Source: Imbricaverruca yamaguchii (Eukaryota > Arthropoda > Thecostraca > Neoverrucidae). From it: a DNA stretch of 64,000 bases. The position numbers and the translations under genes were made by a program. The stretch covers positions 2,832,501-2,896,500 of the forward strand of contig JAOTOL010001644.1 in assembly GCA_034440575.1 (NCBI GenBank), read 5' to 3'. Below are positions 55,701 through 64,000 of this stretch, in pieces (position 1 is the stretch's first letter; every line of letters starts with the position of its first letter). Under the pieces are notes generated by a model. That model saw only the letters and a list, made by a program, of their open reading frames with translations, made no database searches and was not told the origin of the DNA.

Positions 55701-58700
55701 CCCGAAATGAACTCGCCAGAGCCAAAAACATAATGTAAGTTGTGAAAATCTAGCCCCCCACCCCTGGTGACGTCATTTTTGTGGAAAATTATTTTGGGGG
55801 TGGACTCGGACCGTACTCGTCGAGCGCTTTCCGATGACACCTCTTTCGTTTTCTTGCGATGCTTAGTTTAGATATTAGAGGGGGTTACTACCCCCCCCCG
55901 AGGGAGGATCTGGCCGGAAAGACGACGCGGATTAACCACTGAGCTACCGACGCCCCGATATACATGAGATGTGTAATGAACATCATCATCAGAAAACTAG
56001 TGAAGGAGAAACAAGGATATCACCGGTTGTTTTGTGCATAGTCAGTGCCGTGCAAAGAAGATTGGATTTCTACGAACTCAGCTTAACGCGTCCCCGGAGT
56101 TTTAGATGTGTCGGTGCAGTAACAGAGTAGTATGTCGCAGCAAGCCTGCAGTCATCGAAAAGCCAGCGCGAAAAGCCGTCGCCTGCCGATGGCACACGCA
56201 AATCGACATCACCACCAGGAACATTATCAGTAAATTAAAAGCCACAGGGGACCGGCCAGTACCTGTGTACTTGAACGACGAGCAGACAGTCGGCTTCGCC
56301 TGTCACGGCAACTACAGCTGTTACTGCCACCTTTTGGGCGCAGTTCGAACTATCGTCTTCGCCGATGGCCACCGACGCACTAGCCAGCTGAGCACCGGTT
56401 TTGTGATCCCAAAGCCGCACCGTCATATCCTAAAACAAAGAAAGCAAGCTGTTAAATCGATCATGCGTCCACTTCGAAGAACGTGTTAATAAAACACACA
56501 AGTATGGCTATATTAGGCTGGGAGTTGATAAGTATATGCTTGGTTGGATTAGGTCATGCCATATGAAGCATTGCTAAACTCACTTCCATCCATCAAGCAT
56601 GCGCCTACATCATAAGGCTACACATCTCCCCATAGCACAACATCTGACAGAAGCATCCCCACCCACAATAGCAAGACTGTCCACTATAGTACTATAATCC
56701 GGTAGTGCAGTACAAGCAGCACCGCATCGTGGTGATCCACCTACTACTGCAGCTCCCCGACCATGACAGCAGCTCGCCACCCACAACAGGGGTGGACAGT
56801 CTGCCCTAGCCACGACCAGGGGTGGACAGTCCGCCCCAGCCACAACAGGGGTAGACAGTCCGCCCCAGCCACCACAGCGTGCAGTCGACTCACCCCTCCG
56901 CCGGAGACGAGCCGCTCGCTCGGGGTCAGACAGAGCGTCGACACGAACTCGCTGTGGCCCAGGCAGTAGGCGTCGATCGACCACGTGCTGGGGTAGCGGG
57001 TCACTCGGATCTTCTCGTCGCGGTCACAGGTCACCAGCCGCCGGCCATCTCTGGTGACCAGCTGGTCAGCATAGGCACCCGCGCCGTCAACATCACACTG
57101 ACCACAGATTATTCGAGTTCACCGGATCTGTACTGAAGCTCGCCGGCCAGTGTTAAAATATTCGTAAAACATGGTGGAATTTACCACTTTCTGAACACTC
57201 AATCGACATCCTTCTCCAAGAAGTATCAACATCCTGCTTCGTGATGCGTGCTTATGAAGTCTCCGTGTCTCCTTTCTAACAGCATCTCGTTTGTTAAGTA
57301 TCATGATCATGCTCTCTATAAGGGATGGTGATACACGAACATTTCACAAATGCAATTTCAGGTAATGGTATATCGCATTATGGATATAATGCGATATGGC
57401 AAACAGCACCAGTGTATAGAATAAGTTTTTTTTTCTCTCGCTAGCCCATATACAGCTTTTCCTATGAAGCTCAAAACGACTGAAGAAGGTACAAGGTACA
57501 ACCATTGACTCAAAATTAAGTCTGAAAAACATACAAGCATTTGAAATGACATTAATTCCATGACAAATTTCGAAATCCTACTGTGCTCGTTTTGACATCT
57601 CACACCTGACAAAAAAAAAAACATGTTTGAACACTAGCCGGCTCCATAACCAAACTAGCCGACCGTGTAATACAGCTGACCATATGTATAGCATGGCTGG
57701 CAGGCTATATAACCTATTTTATCGAACTTGTAGTTCCAGGGGACGTGTGTTATGCAACATGCATTACTTGGAAAGAAGTTACGCCACGGTTTCTGACGGA
57801 CAAGGAGATGGATACATCATGGTCTCTGGTGGAAAGGTAGAGGTAAGCCATGGTCTCCGCTGGGCAAGAAGAGGTACGCCATGGTCTCCGATGGACAAGC
57901 AGAGGTGCGCCATGGTCCCCGATGGACAAGCAGAGGTACGCCATGGTCTCCGATGGACAAGCAGAGGTACGCCATGGTCTCAGATGGACAAGCAGAGGTA
58001 CGCCATGATCTCCGATGGACAGAGGTACGCCATGGTATCCGATGGGCAAGCAAAGGTACGACATGGTCTCCGATGGACAAGCAGAGGTACGTTATGGTTT
58101 CTCCTGACCAAGGAGGGGCACATCATAGTCTCGGATGGACAAGGAGAGGTAAGGCATAATGCCTGGATAACAACAAGAAGTAAGGCATGTTATCTGGTGG
58201 ACAAGGTGAAGACAGTCATGATCTCTGGTAGACAATGTGAGGTACATTGAAATATCTGTCTGACAAAGAGGGGTGCTTAATTCGTATCTGCTGAAAATGG
58301 AAGAAAACCGCCAAGGTCAGCGGTCGACGTAGTGGGCCTAATTTATCAATGGCAGTCTATGTTGAACTGCATTGTTCTAGGCAATAGCTTAAATGGCAAA
58401 GAAGTTCGGAACTAAAGAGTTATTAAACCAGATACGAACCAACTCACGAATTGAATGAGATGGTCGATTGGCCCAGAATGCATGACCATGCCAATAAAAG
58501 CATGGTGAAATGAATTTTTAGCAGCTTTTGATGTTGCATTTACTACTTTATCATGGGCAAAAAGGTCAGTCATAGATGTGGCTCGATCGATATTACGCCA
58601 TCATGCCTCTGGCACTCACTATGTCATGACAATTTATAAAAGAAATACTTTGCATACCATGTCAAGAACCATTGAGATATGTCCCAGTATAAGCTCCGGT

Positions 58701-61700
58701 TTTTCTCCAGGAGCTTTCAGTGCACATCTGTAGACGTCACCAGATTTATCTGCAACACACATTTGGAATCAACATTATGTGGCATATATTTAGATGCAAA
58801 CATAAAAACACTCCCCCATACACATATTCTTCTCATCAATCTTAATAGGACCACAAGAAAAAACGCCATTGAAATACCATATGCATATTAGCCATTAATT
58901 ATCCATACATATTCTTCACATCAATCTTAATTTGATGCGATTCTTTGCATCAATCTTAATCAATATAAATTTGACCACAATAATAAAACACCACTGAAAT
59001 ATCATATGCATATTAGCAATTAATTATCCAGCAGACATAATTATCAAGATATCAAACATTTCTCACGGAATGGTTGACTACAGGGGGGAGAGCACATGCA
59101 ATGTAACAGTGTTATATTGCATGTGTAAGTGTTACATTGCATTACATGTGTAATACATTAAACTTTTAACACGAAACCTTATGGAGCATTCCTAAATCCA
59201 CTTGGGTCTACCTATTGCCTTCATGCACTGTGACCCCCCCCCCAATTTCAGAAGTCAACGCCTGTTGCAATGACCACACTAGGCGAAGAACCACTGCACT
59301 GGACTTGCTGCACTGAAACAATGGCTAGGTGTCCTTGTGCAGTGCAGCTGTGGTGTAAAGCACACGACTCAATCACCAAAAATGTTAAGTTCTGAAAGTG
59401 AATTTATACAGGATTTTCGCCCCTCCCCAAGCCAAGCCCCCCCCCCCACAAAAAAACAAGGATGACTATCAGAATAAGTCGGATCGTGCAGCTGGACCAT
59501 GTCACGGAGAGCCTGGAATGTCTTCCCTAACAGGCTGGGGCGTGGTCCACATGAAATGCTCAGGTCTCGTGCTGCTTCGCACCCATTTAATCCCCCGTCA
59601 GCGTACCTGCCACCAGCAGAGCCTGTTCGTCGCGTGTGAACGTCAGACAGCTGGCCTTCCGCACCGTCTGCCAGGAGCCCAGCACGCCGCCGCCGGCCGA
59701 TCGCCACACGCACGCCGTCTTGCGGTCGCTCAGTGCTGCCACCAGGCGGCCCGATCGCGAAACACACAGCCCCAGCACGCGGCCGGACTGACTGTCGTCT
59801 CTGTCGGCAGGTTGAAGGCGAGTTCCAGTTTCAGGAGGTGATGCCACCTCAGCAGTGTCACTAGAGCAGGGTGAGAGGAGTTACTGGACCACTCCAGCTT
59901 AGGAGACAAACACGTTGGCACTCTATGCTATTATTCGGACCCGTGACCCTAAGATGGACAAATGATGTTTCACCATATAACAAATGGACATATATTTGAT
60001 GACAAATGGACATTTTACCACCCTAATGATCTCACCTCCTCACACCATCCACAACCATTTCCGGAAGCCCAGGCTATTTTGTTCTTTCAGACTAAACCGG
60101 ATGTAGAAATGTAAGAAAAAGAACATGCATCAATGACTGACAGTCGGTTAGTTATTCTCCCTGAGCTGTGGTCTATAAGAGTCTAGCCAGGAGAAGCTTC
60201 TAATGTCATTCTGACAGCTGATACAAACTCAAGCTTGTTTTTTCAATCTCCACTAACCCTTCCAATTTACTGTTCAGCATTTGAGGTATGGTGCTTCTGT
60301 GCAATGCACATGCATTCGTTTGAAAGTTCATAAAAATGGCGAGCGTTTTAATGGAGAAACAATTGCCTAGGTTGTAAAATGTTACAGGTTGTATGACATG
60401 TCCTTCGTTTTAGGAAACTGCGATAACCATACCGATCAACTTGCGAACACATTACTATGGGAACACACATGATTCACATGATGGATGCAAGGCATGATCT
60501 ATGTAAGAAATAGCCTACATTGGATTTATCTGGCATAATGGATCTTGCAGCATGGTGTCATGAGTCATGCTACTAATCCAGCCTGCAATGTGGAGCTCCA
60601 ACCTAAAGTGGAACCATGTACCTGATGAGCAAATTATCATCAGTGACACAAGAGATACAGGTCATGAATAACCTTATATGTTCTTCATAGGCTACTCAAG
60701 ATTAAAATTCAAATTGCTCCTTCAATGACACAATGAATGTATGAGGAAAGGTAAGGACTAGATTTGCTGCAACCAGTGGCATGCATAACACAGCTTATGT
60801 ATTGTAATGAAATGTCACAAAATGTATACACCCAACAACAGTGATAAATTATTCATGAAATAGGGTGGAATATACCACTTCATGAATGCTCAATTGACAT
60901 CCTTCTCAAAGAAGTATTGACATCTTGCTTCTTGGAACTTATACCATCAGCTTGAAGTGCCAACACCATCAGCTCAAAGCAGCATCACCACTTTGAGTCT
61001 GAGGCATCAAAACGATTTTAAATGGCACTAATTCCATGGCAAATTTTGGCATCCTATTATGCTTGTTTCAACATATTACACCTAATGAAAAACTATTAAC
61101 TTAACTGCCCAACAATGGAAGACATTTAGCTAGTGCACAACATTAAATCACAAAGAAACATTTGCGGTGTCAACATTGCTTATATAACAACAACTGATAA
61201 TCAAAGAAACAATATTTTGATTTCATACACTGTATTTATAGATTATCAGTTCATGTGATAGCACAAGAAGCATTGGAAAAATTACTTGTCCACATGTCAA
61301 CAACACATAGCAAGAAACACCCAAAGATCTGTTTATCATGATAGAAATATAAAATGAAGAAATGTAGAGACATTGGAAAACATAGGATTTAAAAAAACTC
61401 TTCCATAGCCTACTGCCAGCTGAGGTCACCTTATAATGTATGAAACATGACAACAGAAAAACAGCATATGCTGCTAAGTATGATTGGCATCACCACTAGT
61501 ATTTTTTGGCAATGGCACCACCAAAATATTATAGTGGGACTGATGGATGGAGGATGGATTGATGGACAGATTGTTACTTTAAATGCATTTGGCAGCTGAG
61601 ACAATATGGCATTGCCTGCCTCTCATCCTGGCAGGAAGGGTGAGAGGCATCATAGGGAATAAAACCCCATACCTCTAGCATGCCAGATGCTCAGTTTAAC

Positions 61701-62540
61701 CATTGAGCTACCAATACCCTAGTAGGACAAGATAATCTTTATGTTGATTCATTCATTACAAAGCCATTGACATAATGCTGAACCTCACGAAGCTTGGGGA
61801 ACATTGTCCTGTCCTTTCTTGATGACATCCATGTTCAAGACAACCTGGCAGCCTTACTTTTCAGGCTGTCCATCTTCACATTCTTCTCCAGATCCATCTT
61901 TAGCTGTATGCAGATATGGAAATCTGAATGTGTCCAACTCTCCTCTGCAAAAAAGATGTGATAAGAATTACATGTCAATGTTGTTGATGAATAGCATACA
62001 GCCTATAAACCCATCCCATGAATATATCCCATGAACTACTACACTCACAAACAGTATCCTGCATTTTTTTTTCCAGGGTGGAGGGCAGCAGATCCCTGAT
62101 AGCAGGGTGGAGCAACACATACATAATTGTATTAATTTTTTTCCTCATGCTGGCATGAGGAAAAAAGTAAATGTTGAGCAAACATTAATAAACCTATGCT
62201 CCCATTGCTGTGTTCTCATACATACACAGACACACACACACACATTACATATACATATATATTACATCCTTCATCTACTCCTATCTTGAAAGACAACCCG
62301 GAAATAATGCATAACTAATTTACCACAATTTTACTCTCAACATCCAGGATCACACAGCAAAATTCCAACACTGTTAAGAACTGCATTTCATTAGCTCACA
62401 TCATACACATATGATGCGGTAGGTACCTAAGTACTCACGTAAAAGATAAGCCCTTCACCTCCTGCTTGCAAGCAACATAAACTACCGAGGTATCTCCTGC
62501 ATCATTGATGGCTAAATACACCATTTTCCAAAGGATTCTT
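43596..62540 (-). CDS. wdr4: WDR4 / wuho / Trm82 family WD40 protein, tRNA (m7G46) methyltransferase subunit (gene span, 7 exons)
   Basis: Exons on the - strand: 62540-62439, 59800-59607, 58749-58658, 57061-56894, 56429-56263, 44967-44729, 43792-43596. From the ATG at 62524 they give 380 residues plus TAA, near the roughly 410 residues usual for the family. Diagnostic blocks in order: CLTFTRDEQALLVA, DKSGDVYRC, LGHISMVLDM, the family hallmark CDRDEKIRV, CLGHSEFVS, VRLWDHKTG, and the C-terminal FDNVSGYLSRKQDRL. WDR4 is the WD40 scaffold that holds METTL1 (Trm8) in the complex that makes N7-methylguanosine at tRNA position 46; that role is family knowledge. The gene points away from the right edge and converges on raver. 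Three hAT-like MITEs sit in its introns. Confidence 0.93.
44122..44461. mobile_element. hAT-like MITE, copy C, with perfect 8-bp target duplication
   Basis: 340 bp, starts cagtgataaattattcgcg and ends ..ttttaaccctg, flanked on both sides by atgatggg (44114-44121 and 44462-44469). An 8-bp duplication and CAGTG-type ends are typical of the hAT superfamily. It lies in the wdr4 intron between exons 7 and 8. Confidence 0.8.
44536..44735 (-). repeat. 66-bp tandem copies of the wdr4 exon 7 3' end and donor
   Basis: On the - strand, CAGCTGCAGG|GTACGTTACC recurs with exon-side ends at 44729, 44663 and 44597 (66-bp steps; the third has AT in place of GT) and a shorter copy ending at 44549. Between copies, pyrimidine-rich stretches end in AG (CCCTGTAG, CCCCACAG). 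Confidence 0.9.
44729..44967 (-). CDS. wdr4: wdr4 exon 7: late WD40 blade, both junctions in tandem arrays
   Basis: Acceptor gttgtgtcgacag|T completes a Ser codon from exon 6 (phase 2). Peptide WSRLPVLAVAGD, then LDWVPWAVAAAGSRLYLLGP and LAVYTT; it matches the V.DVAF....LWVL......LVLYRP region of vertebrate WDR4. It ends in SLYPQLQG with donor CAGG|GTACGT, phase 1. Both the acceptor (24-bp-type units to its right) and the donor (66-bp units to its left) are tandemly repeated, so the true exon ends rest on phase agreement with exons 6 and 8. Confidence 0.85.
44968..45235 (-). repeat. array of the wdr4 exon 7 acceptor, 22-33 bp units
   Basis: On the - strand TGTGTTGACAG|TTG-like strings recur, with AG ends facing 44967, 45041, 45065, 45096, 45118, 45142, 45165, 45198 and 45220. 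The copy at 45142 keeps the GTCGACAG of the true acceptor. Confidence 0.85.
45467..45498 (-). mobile_element. 32-bp 3' stub of a SINE-like element with 14-bp target duplication
   Basis: On the - strand it reads GGCGCCCCTAAACTCCAATA and then AACCAACC, the shared 3' tail of the short retroposons. Both sides carry atagtgtggtatag (45453-45466 and 45499-45512). Confidence 0.65.
46595..46745. repeat. tandem repeat, 50-65 bp unit, about 3 copies
   Basis: Units contain ggcctggttgttggg and gcccgccaacccaacgggta in varying spacing. Confidence 0.7.
46915..47060. repeat. tandem repeat, about 40-45 bp unit, 3-4 copies
   Basis: Units contain gccgagtcgagctccccagt and agcgagacatt. Confidence 0.75.
48450..51022. 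repeat. large minisatellite, 41-bp unit, about 62 copies
   Basis: Unit ctgtggtggggacgtgtccc then gcaccagggaatacagccgg g; variants of 40 bp (gtgcccgc), and marked types (tcgtgtccc, caatcaggct, gttccccgc) arranged irregularly. It lies in the wdr4 intron between exons 6 and 7. 41 is not a multiple of three, yet a + strand frame of 891 codons and - strand frames over 500 codons run through it because no frame of the unit contains a stop. Confidence 0.97.
52320..52550. repeat. diverged short tandem array, about 16-20 bp unit
   Basis: Units such as cactggtctatggggatgg and gacggcatcgatccagg with strong divergence. Confidence 0.65.
52703..52869 (-). mobile_element. tRNA-derived SINE (family 1) with perfect 13-bp target duplication
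   Basis: The - strand head GGGGACGAGTAGTCTAGGAG, B box GGTTCGAATC, tail ..CGTAAAACCAATAACTAACC. Flanks are ggttgtaattttg on both sides (52690-52702, 52870-52882), the signature of LINE-mediated insertion. Confidence 0.85.
53740..53897 (+). mobile_element. tRNA-derived SINE (family 1)
   Basis: Starts ggggacgagtagtctaggag, has tgggttttgagtctcacc at the B box (one extra T), and ends with the family's gtgagagattggcgac block and cgtataaaccaaca. No clear target duplication seen. Confidence 0.7.
54991..55956 (-). mobile_element. 966-bp composite retroelement: tRNA-like head, unknown body, SINE family 2 end
   Basis: Flanked by gatatacatgagat on both sides (54977-54990 and 55957-55970). Read on the - strand it opens with GGGGCGTCGGTAGCTCAGTG (tRNA-type A box), continues through about 750 bp of unrecognised, partly homopolymeric sequence, then a second tRNA-like segment (TTAAGCTGAGCGTCTGGC, GGGGTTCGATTCCCC), and ends with the family-2 tail CCACAATCCAATCC. 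It may be a single long element or a SINE with a later insertion; I see no second pair of duplications inside. Confidence 0.55.
56263..56429 (-). CDS. wdr4: wdr4 exon 6: RLWD blade
   Basis: Acceptor ctttctttgttttag|GAT, donor CACAG|GTACTG; phase 0 in, phase 2 out. Peptide DMTVRLWDHKTGAQLASA, later VAVTAVVAVTGEADCLLVVQ. Together with exon 5 it completes a WD repeat (SGGG-DMTVRLWD). The next intron is 11.3 kb and contains the 41-bp minisatellite. Confidence 0.9.
56755..56880. repeat. minisatellite, about 29-bp unit, about 4 copies, beside wdr4 exon 5
   Basis: Units contain caggggtggacagtccgccc and agccac. It begins about 20 bp past the donor of exon 5 but does not include the donor. Confidence 0.85.
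56894..57061 (-). CDS. wdr4: wdr4 exon 5: CDRDEKIRV hallmark
   Basis: Acceptor atgctgaccag|CTG, donor GGAGGG|GTGAGT, exactly 56 codons, phase 0 both sides. Peptide LVTRDGRRLVTCDRDEKIRV, then AYCLGHSEFVSTLCLTP and LVSGGG. TxDRDEKIRV and CLGHxEFVS are the strongest signatures of the Trm82/WDR4 family. A minisatellite with a roughly 29-bp unit begins about 20 bp after the donor without copying it. Confidence 0.95.
57148..57637. mobile_element. hAT-like MITE, copy D (longest uninterrupted copy)
   Basis: 490 bp, starts cagtgttaaaatattcg and ends ..tttgaacactag. It holds the full set of internal landmarks, including the ctgaaaaacat..aagcattt segment and cacacctgac near the end. It contains a small hairpin around atatcgcattat / ataatgcgatat. 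The 8-bp duplication is not clear here. Located in the wdr4 intron between exons 4 and 5. Confidence 0.65.
57840..58150. repeat. minisatellite, 31-bp unit, about 10 copies
   Basis: Unit atggtctccgatggacaagc then agaggtacgcc. In the wdr4 intron between exons 4 and 5; the 207-codon + strand frame here is repeat-made. Confidence 0.92.
58658..58749 (-). CDS. wdr4: wdr4 exon 4: DKSGDVY and LGHISM blocks
   Basis: Acceptor tgtgttgcag|AT, donor ATG|GTATGC. Phase 1 in, phase 0 out. The peptide reads DKSGDVYRCALKAPGE, then LILGHISMVLDM, nearly the vertebrate WDR4 sequence at this place. At 92 bp it is too short to show up as a long open frame. Only 11 of 30 third positions are G or C, against 50 of 56 in the next exon. 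Confidence 0.92.
59094..59127. repeat. imperfect hairpin in wdr4 intron 3
   Basis: cacatgcaatgtaa and ttatattgcatgtg pair with one mismatch around a short loop; related acatgcaat / attgcatgt strings continue to 59160. Confidence 0.6.
59607..59800 (-). CDS. wdr4: wdr4 exon 3: first WD40 blades
   Basis: Acceptor caacctgccgacag|A, phase 2 in; donor GGCAG|GTACGC, phase 1 out. Peptide DDSQSGRVLGLCVSRSGR, then KTACVWRS and CLTFTRDEQALLVAG. It aligns with the vertebrate stretch running from GAILA..FS.SG to CTALTF...E..LVADKSG. Confidence 0.88.
60839..61107. mobile_element. hAT-like MITE, copy E, internally shortened, perfect 8-bp target duplication
   Basis: 269 bp, starts cagtgataaattattcatg and ends ..cttaactg, flanked by cccaacaa on both sides (60831-60838 and 61108-61115). 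It lacks much of the middle present in copies A and D. Located in the wdr4 intron between exons 2 and 3. Confidence 0.75.
61541..61719 (-). mobile_element. SINE family 2 copy, diverged
   Basis: The - strand carries GGTAGCTCAATGGTTAAACT (A box region), a decayed B box (GGGGTTTTATTCCC) and the family-2 block GCCAGGATGAGAGGCAGGC. Flanks tagtgggac and tagtaggac differ at one of nine bases. Confidence 0.65.
62137..62166. repeat. 14-bp inverted repeat with 2-base loop
   Basis: ttttttcctcatgc and gcatgaggaaaaaa are perfect complements around tg. Lies in the wdr4 intron between exons 2 and 3. Confidence 0.75.
62439..62540 (-). CDS. wdr4: wdr4 exon 2 (first recognised coding exon)
   Basis: Acceptor cctttttTAG|AAG at 62541, donor TTTTAC|GTGAGT, phase 2 out, which fits the next exon. 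The peptide contains RILWKMVYLAINDAGD and TSVVYVACKQEV; it loosely follows the N-terminal FLA..D.S..IY.C pattern of vertebrate WDR4. The ATG at 62524 could be the initiator after a non-coding first exon, or the frame may continue from an upstream exon, since five codons precede it in the exon. I could not settle a first exon between here and the right edge. Confidence 0.6.
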
Positions 62541-63712
62541 CTAAAAAAGGAATAGGCAACTACTGGGATTAGTCACAATCGCTCTGCCTCTATTCTTCTG
62601 GAATGCCCTCTGGCATAATCAAGGCGACGTAAGCTAAATACTAGGTTATTTCAATATGTCAAGTTTATTATTAACGCAACCTTTAATATACTCTCAACGC
62701 AATCTCCTCGAATCGAAGGTGCTATAATGGCGCAACATTTGAAGCTTGTGCGTTTTATATGTACCCAACATCCATACAATATTTTTGTTGTGGTAGATAA
62801 TTTCTTTTTAAATACCATTGGAATTATTTCACACTCTTGGTGCTCAAGCTTTCAACTTGTTTCATGCCCATACGATGCCGGTATCCTGGGTTAAGGATAC
62901 CGGCATCGTATGGGTCTACAGCTAAGTTTCGGTCAACGCCCGGTGAACTGTGAGTGGCTGGTATGGCCTCATGTGACACTGATAGGGTCCCGCCGGTTAA
63001 CGCGTAGTTGATGGCGAGTGACTGGGGTGGTCTCACAGGGTCAGGCCATAGTCCCTTGTCAAAGCCCTATGAGCGGTGGTACTTGAATACTTATTTCGGA
63101 CTTCAAATGGTTTTAATTACCAAAGTTGGATGATTAAAGCACGAGAACGCTAATTAACTTGCTTCATTCGTGCATACACATATCTCTTCTCAGCTTCAGA
63201 TATCTCCCTTCGTCCCGAATGACTCTGGGTTTCGTCCCAGCCAGTCATCAAGGTCACTTTTGTTTATACATTTTCAGATTAAATAATCCAAAAGTAGTCC
63301 AGTAATGCCACCTATTTCTACAATCGCCAGAAACTACGGAAATTACATAAATACATTTTATCTGAACGTATTATTTTTCTTCCACGATGATATGTAAAGG
63401 TAAGATCTGACTTATACCGAGCATATTTTGCTGAAAGGCGACGGCGTCTCCGCTACGGACACAGATGACGTGCATGCAACCATTATAAAAAACGTGCGGT
63501 CGCGGTGGAGTCTATCTGTATGATGTGTGTCTGATCGCGGTCTATCCACTTTCAGATACGGTAGTCACGTATATACCATTTTTTGTATCTTTCATATCAG
63601 AAGTCCCAAATACGTCAATGCTTCTTCCATAAAATTGCTACCATGCAATGTGATGCTATATATAGTTCATTCTAGACGCACATTTCCGTGGTAGGTAGGG
63701 GAGCTGGCAATC
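62541..63712. other. region upstream of wdr4 exon 2, possible 5' end and promoter
   Basis: Holds the perfect 21-bp hairpin. TATA-like strings occur at about 63485 (tataaaaa on the + strand) and 63655 (tatatata), but no transcription start can be tied to them. A first wdr4 exon should lie here or beyond the window. Confidence 0.35.
62867..62914. repeat. perfect 21-bp inverted repeat, 6-base loop
   Basis: The arm 62867-62887 starts cccatacgatgccggtatcc and pairs without mismatch to 62894-62914; the loop is gggtta. It lies about 330 bp beyond wdr4 exon 2. Confidence 0.9.
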
Positions 63713-64000
63713 TTTACCTTTCGGCCGACACCTATTGCTAAGGCTGTGATTTGTAGAGAGGTGTACAGTGGGAAACAGTGAGGACAGGAGTCAGGGAAGT
63801 GACGTCATAGGAGTGGAGTGTCGATGATTGGTTAGGTTAGGTTAGGTTAGGGCCTAACCTAACCTAACTTAACTCAACCTAACCAGTCATCGACACCCGA
63901 CTCCTGTGGCGTCACTTCCCTGACTACTGTGACGTCACTGTTTCCCACTATACACCTCTTTGCAAACCCATTTGCAGTATGTGTCGGCCGAAACGTAAAT
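63713..64000. mobile_element. foldback element with inverted TTAGG-type pentamers at its centre
   Basis: The left arm opens tttacctttcggccgacac and the right arm closes gtgtcggccgaaacgtaaa, so the ends are inverted. Further pairs are gaggtgta.agtgggaaacag with ctgtttcccact.tacacctc, and tcagggaagtgacg with cgtcacttccctga. The whole 280-bp segment folds back on itself. The centre (63830-63884) is about four GGTTA units followed by CCTAA units. The window ends at the right arm, so the outer limit is not certain. No coding capacity. Confidence 0.7.

Larger units (their letters stand above)
51023..56262 (-). other. wdr4 intron 6, right part, AT-rich
   Basis: Composition turns AT-rich here. It holds two family-1 SINEs, the 966-bp composite element and C/G runs near 55150, 55618 and 55890. 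No exon seen between 44967 and 56263, and phase 2 agreement across the gap argues that none is needed. Confidence 0.5.
59801..62438 (-). other. wdr4 intron between exons 2 and 3
   Basis: AT-rich; holds MITE copy E, a family-2 SINE and a 14-bp hairpin. No additional exon recognised. Confidence 0.45.

Noticed and set aside
57070..57097. Earlier acceptor for wdr4 exon 5 at 57097
   Set aside because: It keeps frame but would insert residues absent from the family; the acceptor giving LDM-LVTRDGRRLVTCD aligns with no gap.
62727..62894. 55-codon + strand frame starting MAQHLKLVRF
   Set aside because: Short, ends inside the hairpin, no recognisable similarity.
63480..63560. TATA box and wdr4 first exon reading MHVICVRSGDAVAF on the - strand
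   Set aside because: The phase at the only nearby donor does not fit exon 2, and the TATA-like string is on the other strand.

Overview
This is a stretch of eukaryotic, animal nuclear DNA. Coding sequence is split into short exons with GT..AG introns, there is no operon structure, and non-coding DNA dominates. Two conserved genes can be read exon by exon: a raver-type (PTB-binding ribonucleoprotein) gene on the + strand (exons 23342-42207) and a WDR4-type gene (non-catalytic subunit of the tRNA m7G46 methyltransferase) on the - strand (62540-43596). They converge tail to tail 1.39 kb apart. All exon phases agree: the five raver exons sum to 1839 nt (612 residues plus stop, N-terminus missing), and the seven WDR4 exons sum to 1143 nt from the first visible ATG (380 residues plus stop). 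TTAGG-type pentamers at the right edge suggest an arthropod. A GC-rich, minisatellite-laden crustacean such as a barnacle would fit, but that is inference.

Layout. 1-23.3 kb: no gene recognised; a chain of GC-rich minisatellites (49, 29, 34, 38, 22, 37, 47, 46, 42 bp units and others) separated by AT-richer unique DNA, with tRNA-derived SINEs, one hAT-like MITE and very short retroposons. 23.3-42.2 kb: the raver exons; introns hold more minisatellites and a decayed CR1/Jockey-like LINE. 43.6-62.5 kb: WDR4; its 11.3-kb intron holds a 2.57-kb array of a 41-bp unit. From about 51 kb rightwards the sequence becomes AT-richer and minisatellites become rare. 63.7-64.0 kb: a foldback element with inverted telomere-like pentamers at its centre.

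The most unusual observation is that many tandem arrays do not merely lie in introns but are anchored on splice junctions and copy them. In raver, the donor after the RRM1/RRM2 exon is present 4 times (33-bp unit), the acceptor of the RNP1 exon twice (66 bp), that exon's donor 9 times (exactly 43-bp unit), and the acceptor of the last exon twice (61 bp). In WDR4, the acceptor and donor of the penultimate exon are repeated (about 24-bp and 66-bp units). This gives serial competing splice sites, some in frame and some not, in two unrelated neighbouring genes.

A second unusual item is a family of 57-61 bp insertions with nearly the same 5' start and 3' tail, several with target-site duplications of 8-15 bp. 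They look like unusually small retroposons sharing a 3' tail with the longer tRNA-derived SINEs here. Nested insertions give a relative order of events.
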